DNA of 64,000 bases from Azolla caroliniana (taxonomy: Eukaryota > Polypodiophyta). The stretch covers positions 22,878,001-22,942,000 of the forward strand of contig JBHGNT010000003.1 in the NCBI GenBank assembly GCA_043228905.1, read 5' to 3'. Each line of letters begins with the position of its first letter. Position 1 is the stretch's first letter. Of this stretch, positions 55,935-64,000 are shown piece after piece. The position numbers and the translations under genes were made by a program. The notes below the pieces were generated by a model. The model made no database searches, was not told the origin of the DNA, and saw nothing but the letters and a program-made list of their open reading frames with translations.

Positions 55935-55945
<11 letters not shown>
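55887..55945 (+). repeat. Host fragment continuing the 15882-15940 duplication
   Basis: Matches gtctcatgggccaa, agaagacgttaatatatctt in copy A, and so is the far flank of the composite retroelement block. It passes into a CT run (55930-55995). Confidence 0.9.

Positions 55946-55997
<52 letters not shown>
55930..55997. repeat. CT microsatellite
   Basis: About 33 CT units with one or two interruptions. The open frame of Ser-Leu it produces is an artefact. Confidence 0.95.
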
Positions 55998-56000
<3 letters not shown>

Positions 56001-58085
56001 TCCATCTCTGTGTTTTCTGTGTTTTACCGAACTGTCGTTTTCCGAACTGTGTACTTTGTGTTTCACATACGCTTCCACACAAATATTCTTTTACAAAGAC
56101 TTAAGACAAATGGAGAAATCCTAAAACTAAAAAAAAAACCTCTAAAATTGTCAAAGACCTATCCTATTTTTATAGATAAAAGGTAGCACTAACCAAATTT
56201 TATGCTCACCCATTTTCTTTATAAAAAGCATCCCTTGACATAGCAACTTTAGTCTCTAAGTATGTTGACCTCATTCGACACAATTTATAACCTTACCATT
56301 TCAATATTCACATTAAGCAAAAGAAGATGAAGAAAGAAAGATATATTAACATCTTTTAAGAGGCCAAATGGCCTATAAGACCAAATAAGAGATTACATCT
56401 TGAGTGTTGTCTCGTCTTTGAGAGAAGAAAAATAGAAAAACCTTAAAACTCAAAAAATACGACTTCCAAAATCGCAAACCCCTTCCTTGACACATCAACT
56501 AAGGCTTGATTTGTACACCTCATTCTACATAATTTGTGACCTTATTACCATTTCAATATTTGCATATTATTATTGTTGTTATTATTTTCTTCATATAGAA
56601 TTATGTATATTTATGTGGTTGTCCCCTTTTCCTTTCGCCTTTGGACATGTTACATCATGACATTCCACTACTACAACAATTGATCCTACTTTTGAGATCA
56701 TTACCATTGTGTTATTATTATTGAACCAATAAATCATTAGGGAATGGGTTAATGGTTTGGTTTGGTTTGAGCCGAACTAGGGCCCATAGGTAGCCACAAA
56801 TATGGAGCTTGGTCGAGTAATTCTTGCATTGAATAATAATGCCACAAACATCAACATTATTGCATGGGCAAGTAATATTCATCTGGTGCATTACTAGATG
56901 TCGGAAATATTAAATTTTTAATATCGAAATTTTCAAGTTCAGTAATTTAATTATTTTGGTTGTTTAAATGTACCAACTAGTAAAATTTTCACACTTCATT
57001 TATGTTGCAATTTTCTAGTAATGAAATGATTGATAATAAGGAAGTCCATTCTAAAACAAAAATCCAGCAAAATCGTATGTGACTTTAAACTATTGATGAA
57101 AATGTTATTACTAATTTTGAAAGTGGTTCAATCTGTAGTAGTGAATGTACAAGCACTTATTAAAGACCAAAAGAAAGCCATGAAGATATTGATAGAATTC
57201 TAAATATACAGATTCGAGTGAATAAACATTTCAATATTGAGATTCAAACACATTTTGATGCTACAAACTTTGAACAATATTCCATACAACTCATTTCAAT
57301 GAGTTTGTGATAATACAAATGTTTTGTGAAAATAATATATCTATGATGCATGAAGGCAAACCTATTTATATTGAAACTATATGGACACCAATGTTCATAA
57401 GCTTCTCAAGGGTATGCACACATGGAAACATGAAATTGTTTGTATGACACATATACGAAGAATGACACTTGTACACATCAACCCTACTCTCAAACAATAC
57501 GCGAGTGTGGGACTATTTAACAATAATATCCTAGAAAAAAGACCTTCATAGGAGAGAATGTCAAAATTACTCATTATGAGTATATAAAAGAAGAGACATG
57601 TTGAAGGAGTGTAATACTAGTTGTAACTTGTAGTAATGCAGGATTGCAAGGTTATATTGTAAAATCTCAATTTTGAGGCCCTAAATTCTTTAGATGTCAC
57701 ATTCATAGCTCATCCATAATTGCACATGTAATCCATAAGATAGGATTTCTATCCCTACCTGATCTCACATAGACCAATGCCAATATTGGAATGTTATCAT
57801 CGATAGTTTTATCTTGTATGTAATCATTTGTTTATTTCCATTCTTTCTATGTTGTTCCTTCTCATCACATCTTTGAAGGGTTGGGTTACACAATGGCTCC
57901 AAGCCACCTCTTATCCTCCTCCTCTTTCCCCTATTTGTAACATGTGTCATCATCTGATTTCACCCTTTCATCAATCTATTGTCCATTCTCTTGTGATCCT
58001 TTTCGTGCCTACTTTTAGCTCTTGGGTGATACCTAGGTTCCTTATCACCTCCAAATTTTGTTCATCTAATAGTAAACTCTCATCC
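55998..58085. other. AT-rich DNA absent from copy A, no gene
   Basis: About 2 kb lying between parts of the duplicated host segment that are adjacent in copy A. No open frame longer than about 100 codons with family resemblance. The word ggtttggtttgag (56755) is reminiscent of a low-complexity patch at 20700. Confidence 0.5.
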
Positions 58086-58089
58086 TTGA

Positions 58090-60720
58090 GTAATTCTCTC
58101 TCACCCCCATCCTAAACGTCATCCTTGTCCCTTAATCCAATCCTCACATCCACTCATCATTCTCTTTGTTATCACCCTTTTATCTGACCTATTGCCCTCT
58201 TCATCCAATTAGCCACTCATCTCGCTTTCAGATGTTCGTGGGATATGACATCAAGAAACGATAAAGATCTATATAAGACAATACAACTCATGCATGAATT
58301 TTTACGTGCATTTATCTTCACCATAAAATAAAATTATGCTACAAGATTGGCTTCAAACTAGAAATTAAGCATCAATGTTTATTTAAAATGGAAAACAACC
58401 ACCCTTTTATTGAATTTCTAGGATGAAGTTTGCAAAGAGAGGTACAAAGCACAAATAGAAATTGTATTTAAAATCATGGTAGTTATTAATGAACCGTTAT
58501 TTGCCATGATCTCATATGACTTGCAATCAACCCTTTATTTGAAGAAACGTTGTAACTATAAACCAATTACGAGTGGTACTAATCTCAAAGCCATTTCCTA
58601 TAGAAACATAACAAGGACATGGATTATTAGATGTAAACAATGTATAGAAAACGTGAAAGAGAGTAGATAATGTAGCTTATGACAATGATTTTATTTTATT
58701 TTCCAAAAACACAGGACAATGAAATTAACTTGTGAAGCATATTGTGGTGTGCACACATTTCACAATATGTATATAAATTTTGTCAGTGGTCACATATGCA
58801 CATATATGTTGTTCCATAGATATGAAATTAACTTGTGAAGCATATTATTGAGTTGTTTGCCCATATTTGTTCATGAAATACATACCCATATTATTGAGTT
58901 GTTTGCCTCATTGCCTTCTAAATGATGTGCCCAATGAAACAAGATAGCCCAATTATTCAAGGCTCTCTGTGACACTCTTTCTCTTGCTTTCTTGATTAAG
59001 AATAGATGTATTGACATCGAATCTTTTATTATCTGTGGAAAAACAATTAAAACATGTAAATCATGTCTGTTATATCTTTATGTCAGCATAAAAATAACAT
59101 ACTTGCATATATGTCCATAAGCCTTTTGGCACAACTTATTTTTAGGGGTATCTAATAGAAGGAGATTGAATTGGTACAACTTTGTGACAACTTGTCCAAC
59201 TTATGTGAGATGGAGATAGAGAGTGATTGTGTCCATCAATGCATCAACTATATGGAGGTCAATTGTGTTCATATCATTGTAGCTTATGGCTTTCAACCTT
59301 ATCTTACAAGAGGCCAATGTAGTGCATTGCATACAAATAGTGTGTTCTATTGTAACCAAGAACCCTATGCATGTAACTATGTTTTACATCATTTGCCCAG
59401 AAAATCATATGAGTTTAATGATAATGATTTTAGATATATAATGAGCATAGGGAGCATACCTCAAATTTGGTGTCCCAACTAATCTGATTTACAATCGATA
59501 AAGCAAAGTATATAATGTGAAATATTTTTCAATATGTCTTTATATTAGTTCGATTCTCAAGAGTGAGCTTTACAATTTTCTAAATGATCTAATATGATGT
59601 TTCCTAATAATCTACCAAAATTCTTAGTTGAAATTTGAAGGGATTGTACCAAAGGTTGGTCTTGCATAACATGTCACAAATGAAACAACTCATATTTAAA
59701 TATATCTACAACTTATTTAATATAGAATCGCCCCACAAACAAGAATATGGTGCTTCAAGTAAATATATTTTGTAATAACTTTTTAGTTAAAAGTAGTTTA
59801 TTACTGTGCCATACCGGTTTTTCCCTGGCAAACTCATAGTTTGGTCCCAATGCTTCGACCAAGGAATCTAAGTTTTTGAGCAGCATTTCATTAGGGAAAC
59901 GATCTTTGGCATAGTCAAAGTCTTCAGTGCAATCAAAGAGGAAAAAAATGTGGTGCTTAAGATGGGGTGACATTCCCAAAGTTAGCAAATGGGTCGTTTT
60001 TGTGGTGATGTCATCCATTTGGGTGTAGGAGATGAGTTGTTTTCTTTCATCTAGATTCTTCTTGACATTGTAAAGCATTCGACTAATCGCGAACCCAAAA
60101 TTCATAAGATGTTTTGGATTAGATGCTAAATGAAATCTTGGCTCTTGAGTTGTTAGGGAGTTGCTAGGGTTGTCATCCTCCTCACGCATTCTATTCATAT
60201 CTTCTACTTGTGATAGTTGACGTTGTTGATGCGCCCAACTTGGGAAATGAAGAAGTTGTTGATATGCTATATAATTCATATAAATCCCTTAAAGCACATA
60301 TTAGGGGATTGACTCTGTATGATCAGAAAAGGAAGCATGCATCACATTTTTTATTAGTAATATTTACTTCCATTATTCATAATGCCCTTCATCCTCCTCC
60401 CTTGACCTCTTCGACAACTCATTTCCTAAGCATTCGAAATATGTCTTACATTTTTTAATCAATATTGCCTAGTTTAAAAAGGTCCTCAATCCATTCATTA
60501 TCATGTGAATCAATAAAAAAAAATTCAAGTATGATCATCATAACAATAATAATGGGCTTTTTTTTGTTGATGGCGTCTACATGGCTTGATCTTATTCGAG
60601 TAGAATTTATAATAAACTTAGCCCCCATCTCTAAGGTTTTTATTTAAATGCCTTTAGGTTTATCAATTCATATCAATATTTCCTATTTTGAAGAGGTCAT
60701 TATTCTATTTATTATCATAT
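58090..60720. repeat. Host segment, copy B of the segmental duplication
   Basis: Follows copy A (about 15945-18700) with several percent divergence and indels. It lacks the tetranucleotide block. It contains the second member of the unrecognised family at 59755-60279. At about 60716-60790 a short part (aggggtttggctttttata, gtcagaaaaggaggcatgca) repeats the sequence of 60300-60350. Confidence 0.85.
59755..60279 (-). CDS. Unrecognised plant protein family, member 2 (longest)
   Basis: 174 codons from ATG at 60279. N-terminus NYIAYQQLLHFPSWAHQQRQ, acidic REEDDNPSN, core with FAISRMLYNVKKNLDERK and YTQMDDITTKTTHLLTLGMS, then FFLFDCTEDFDYAKDRFPNE and ALGPNYEFAREKPVWH. No membrane segment or known motif. 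It is the least disturbed of three paralogues. It may be one exon of a longer gene, as the frame is open a little upstream. Confidence 0.45.
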   Translation of the reverse strand: MNYIAYQQLLHFPSWAHQQRQLSQVEDMNRMREEDDNPSNSLTTQEPRFHLASNPKHLMNFGFAISRMLYNVKKNLDERKQLISYTQMDDITTKTTHLLTLGMSPHLKHHIFFLFDCTEDFDYAKDRFPNEMLLKNLDSLVEALGPNYEFAREKPVWHSNKLLLTKKLLQNIFT

Positions 60721-60791
60721 TAAGGGGTTTGGCTTTTTATAGTCAGAAAAGGAGGCATGCATCACATTTTCTATTAGTAATATTTACAACA

Positions 60792-60905
60792 TGTTGGCGC
60801 TCACAAGTGGAAGGATCGCGCATTCCACTTGTAGAATCTTCTTTTCCGACATGGACAGTCATGGCAACAATTCTACGAGCGTGTTATGTTAAGGTAAAGT
60901 TTGAC
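60792..60905. other. GC-richer patch repeated at 63506-63618
   Basis: A stretch of ~110 bp starting with gttggcgctcacaagtggaa, near-identical in the two copies, lies in otherwise AT-rich DNA. Short frames are open on both strands. It could be an exon or a conserved regulatory block; I do not recognise it. Confidence 0.4.
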
Positions 60906-61122
60906 TAAAATCAGCCTTAATTTAAACTAATTCATGTTTCTCCATATTGGTAGTCAGTAATGCACGTGATGAAACCAATGTCATAAGTCTACTAACCAAG
61001 TATATAGAAATAGAATTGAAACATATAGAAGATTATAAAGAATAGAATACACCAAGTAAAACCCAAAATTTGTATTAGTAATGTGAATTTCAAACAATAC
61101 ATTTTGTGAACAAAAGAGTCTA

Positions 61123-61392
61123 TTACATAGCAAGCAAATCGTCAATGTCCTTTTCTTCTTCATCCTTTATAGAAGTCTCTTCGGCTATACGAGCATTGTC
61201 TTTCCCTGTTAGCAAAACCAACGAAATATCTTCTATAAGCTCATCATCAAGCTCTATTAGCTCCCCCGGTTCCCCGGCTAACGGAGGAATAGGATCTCGT
61301 GAAGCAGGTTGAAACTTTTCGGTATCAGCGAGGTTCTTTGCACGGACCTCCTCGTCCTCGTCTGGGCGCTCCCACAAAGCCTTAATCCTCAT
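61123..61392 (-). CDS. Acidic C-terminal exon-like ORF, unrecognised
   Basis: 89 codons on the minus strand ending in a stop at 61123. Reads IKALWERPDEDEEVRAKNL, then FQPASRDPIPPLAGEPGEL and ELDDELIEDISLVLLTGKD, and a Glu/Asp/Lys-rich C-terminus (EEEKDIDDLLAM). GC content is higher than its flanks, as expected of an exon. The upstream border near 61385 (ag|gattaagg on the minus strand) could be a splice acceptor, so this may be the last exon of a gene whose other exons are not recognised. Family unknown. Confidence 0.45.
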   Translation of the reverse strand: MRIKALWERPDEDEEVRAKNLADTEKFQPASRDPIPPLAGEPGELIELDDELIEDISLVLLTGKDNARIAEETSIKDEEEKDIDDLLAM

Positions 61393-61654
61393 GTTTATAA
61401 ATATAACTCCAATGCAAATGTGTTTCTAAAGAGCTTCAATGCACATGCAGACGTCGTCTCTGTGAAGAAAGTAACAAGAAGAATTAGTTTTCTAACCAAA
61501 AAGATTCAGTATTGGTTATCTCAAGATCGTTAACCTAGTTCGACGAATACCTATGCCAGAAAAGAGGTCTAATATCCAATCTCCTTCTACAGAAAACATC
61601 TCGATCCAGTGCATCATAATTCGTTGAGGAAAAACAATTAAAACATTGAATCTT

Positions 61655-63760
61655 TCTTTATCTATGGAAAAATAATTAAAACATGTAAATCATATCTGTT
61701 ATATCTTTATGTGAGCATAAAAATAACTTGCTTGCAAGCATTTTGGCACAACTTATTTTTAGGGGTATCTAATAGAAGGAGATTGAATTGGTACAACTTT
61801 GTGATAACTTGTCCAACTTATGTGAGAGGGAGATAGACAATGATTGTGTACATTGATGCATCAACTATAGGGAGGTCAATTGTGTTCATATCATTGTAGC
61901 TTATGGCTTCCAAACCTATCTTACAAGAGGTCAATATAGTGCATTGCATTCAAATAGTGTGTTCTATTGTAGCCAAGAACCTATGCATGTAACTATGTTT
62001 TACATCATTTGCCCAGAAAATCATATGAGTTTAATGATAATGATTCTAGATATATAATGAGCATGGGGAGCATACCTCAAATTTGGTGTCCCAACTAATA
62101 TGATTTACAATCAACAAATCAAAGTATATAGTGCAAGAGGCCAATATAGTGCATTGCATACAAATAGTGTGTTCTATTGTAACCAAAAACCTATGCATGT
62201 AACTATGTTTTACTTCATTTGCCTAGAAAATCATATGAGTTTAATGATAATGTTTCTAGATATATAATGAGCATAGGGTGCATACCTCAAATTTGATGTC
62301 CCCACTAATCTGATTTACAATCGACAAAGCAAAGTATATAATGTAAAGTATTTTTCAATACGTTGTCATAAAGATTAAATTGGCAATAGTGTGAAACTTG
62401 TAAGGAACATACGAATTCGAGTGTGGTTCTTCTCATGAAATATAAAACAATAATAGTGAAGATACTATTTTAATTAAGTTTAATATCTTGGTACAAAAGG
62501 ATGGAGGTAGTTTATTACTATGCCATACCCGTTTTTCCATGGCAAACTCATAGTTTGGTCCCAATGCTTCGATCAAGGAATCTAAGTTTTTGAGCATGGC
62601 TTCATTAGGAAAACAGTCATTGTCATAGTGAAAGTCTTCAGCGCAATCAAAGAGGAAAAACATGTGGTGCTTACAATGGGGCGACATTCCTAGAGTTAGC
62701 AAATGGGTCGCTTTTGTGGTGATGTCATTCATTTGAGTGTAGGAGATCAACAATTTTCTTTCATCCGGATTCTTCTTGCCATTGTAAAGCATTCGACTAA
62801 TCACGAACCCAAAAGTCATGAGTTGTTTTGGATTAGATACTAAATGAAATCTTGGCTCCTGAGTTGTCAGGGAGTTGCTAGGTTGTCATCTTCCTCACAT
62901 TTTCTATTCATATCTTCTACTTGTGATAGTTGACGTTGTTGATGTGCCCAACCTGAGAAATGAAGAAGAAGTTGTTGATATGCTATATAGTTCATATAAA
63001 TCCCTTAAAGCACATATTAGGGGATTGACTCTTTATAATCGGAAAAGGAGGCATGCATCACATTTTCTATTAGTAATATTTACTCCCATTATTTATAGTG
63101 CCCTTCATCCTCCTCCATTGACCTCTTCGACAACTCATTTCCTAAGTATTCGAAATATGTCTTACATTTTTTAACCAATATGGCCTAGTTTAAAAAGGTC
63201 CTCAATCTATTCATTATCATGTGAAGCAATAAAAAAAATTCAAGTATGATCATCATAACAATAATAATGGGTTTTTTTTGTTGTTGTTGGCATCTACATG
63301 GCTTGATCTTATTCGAGTAGAATTTATAATAAACTTAGCCCACATCTGTAAGGTTTTTATTTAAATGCCTTTAGGTTTATCAATTCATATCAATATTTCC
63401 TACTTTGAAGAGGTCATTATTTTATTTATTATCATTTTAAGGGGTTTGGCTTTTTATAGTCGGAAAAGGAGGCATGGATCACATTTTCTATTAGTAATAT
63501 TTACAACACGTTGGCGCTCACAAGAGGAAGGATCGCGCATTCCACTTGTAGAATCTTCTTTTCCGACATGGACAATCATGGCAACAATTCTACGAGCATG
63601 TTATGTTAAGGTAAAGTTTGACTAAAATCAGCCTTAATTTAAACTAATTCATGTTTCTCCATATTGGTAGTCAGTAATGTACTTGGTGAATCCAATGTCA
63701 TAAGTTTACTAACCAAGTATATAGAAATAGAATTGAAACATATAGAAGATTATAAAGAAT
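61655..63760. repeat. Host segment, copy C of the segmental duplication
   Basis: Matches copy B from about 59040 to 60960 and copy A from about 17050. It has its own internal tandem duplication (about 61925-62110 and 62133-62310, core gaggccaatatagtgcattgcat) and the third family member at 62433-62819. Confidence 0.85.
62433..62819 (-). CDS. Unrecognised plant protein family, member 3
   Basis: 128 codons from ATG 62819 with RMLYNGKKNPDERKLLISYT, DDITTKATHLLTLGMSPHC and ALGPNYEFAMEKRVWHSNK, then a divergent tail to the stop at 62433. The N-terminal part present in member 2 is cut off by a frameshift near 62880. Family unknown; probable pseudogene or exon. Confidence 0.35.
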   Translation of the reverse strand: MTFGFVISRMLYNGKKNPDERKLLISYTQMNDITTKATHLLTLGMSPHCKHHMFFLFDCAEDFHYDNDCFPNEAMLKNLDSLIEALGPNYEFAMEKRVWHSNKLPPSFCTKILNLIKIVSSLLLFYIS

Positions 63761-63842
63761 AGAATATACCAAGTAAAACCCAAAATAGAATTGAAACATA
63801 TAGAAGATTATAAAGAATAGAATATACCAAGTAAAACCCAAA
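63722..63842. repeat. 60-bp tandem duplication
   Basis: Two copies of a unit starting aatagaattgaaacatatag at about 63725 and 63785, exact or nearly so; the unit occurs once in copy B (about 61008). Confidence 0.9.
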
Positions 63843-63849
63843 ATTTACA

Positions 63850-64000
63850 ATAAGCCATAACCATTCAATCGAATAATAAGTCTGGTAAAGCCGTCTACTC
63901 AGGATTAGCTCTTTCATCAGGATTGTCCTCATTGGCTTCGTCAGTACGCTAAGTTGAATTGTTAGTATGTTTAGACTCTGAAACGTCTTCTAATTCAACA
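63850..64000 (-). other. Acidic coding-like stretch at the window edge
   Basis: Minus strand reads VELEDVSESKHTNNST, stop, RTDEANEDNPDERANPE, stop. It occupies the same place relative to copy C as the acidic ORF at 61123-61392 does to copy B, so it may be a decayed paralogous C-terminal exon. It runs off the window. Confidence 0.25.

Noticed and set aside
55885-56124. Ser-Leu repeat ORF and opposite Arg-Glu repeat ORF
   Set aside because: Products of the CT microsatellite at 55930-55997.

Overview
The window is plant nuclear DNA, most likely from a flowering plant. The evidence is two spliced plant genes with compact introns (an ARP2-type actin-related protein and a class II LOB-domain/LBD transcription factor), an AT-rich intergenic background with many microsatellites, and large nested Ty1/copia and Ty3 LTR retrotransposons. 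I cannot name the species. No rRNA, tRNA gene, CRISPR array or bacterial feature is supported.

Layout. 1-3.4 kb: the 3' nine coding exons of ARP2 on the + strand; the first ~160 codons lie upstream of the window. 3.4-9.9 kb: mostly featureless AT-rich DNA with microsatellites. 9.96-12.84 kb: a complete two-exon class II LBD gene with a very long low-complexity tail. 13.8-15.0 kb: decayed copia reverse transcriptase on the - strand. 15.35-18.8 kb: source copy of a host segment that recurs at 48.5-60.9 kb (split by retroelements) and in part at 61.6-63.9 kb; each copy carries one member of an unrecognised gene family. 19.7-20.6 kb: a 445-bp tandem duplication. 21.34-30.72 kb: two Ty3 chromoviruses sharing a central LTR (LTR-internal-LTR-internal-LTR). 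30.7-48.5 kb: a minus-strand Tat-like Ty3 element into which two younger elements are nested: a gag-only Ty3-like element with long GC-rich repeats (32.7-38.2 kb) and a nearly intact copia element with identical-length LTRs and a perfect 5-bp target duplication (39.87-45.13 kb). 48.5-55.9 kb: an LBD exon-2 fragment fused to another host fragment, then a third chromovirus copy fused directly to the 3' two thirds of a different copia element. 56-64 kb: host segment copies and acidic exon-like stretches.

The most interesting item is the chromovirus family at 21.3-30.7 and 49.2-51.4 kb. Its protein motifs look more like the fungal/vertebrate (Tf1, sushi, Tcn1-like) branch than the usual plant CRM/Tekay/Reina chromoviruses. 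It has no tRNA-type primer site. Instead, the sequence just after the 5' LTR is perfectly complementary over 12 nt to LTR sequence lying where transcription should start, 33 bp downstream of a TATA box, which is the arrangement expected for Tf1-style self-priming. The same LTR has perfect 8-bp terminal inverted repeats, a tRNA-like A-box/B-box pair in antisense, and the element has a 16-nt gag/pol overlap containing a GTTAAAC heptamer that fits -1 frameshifting. All copies seen here are broken by stops, frameshifts, deletions or an inversion.
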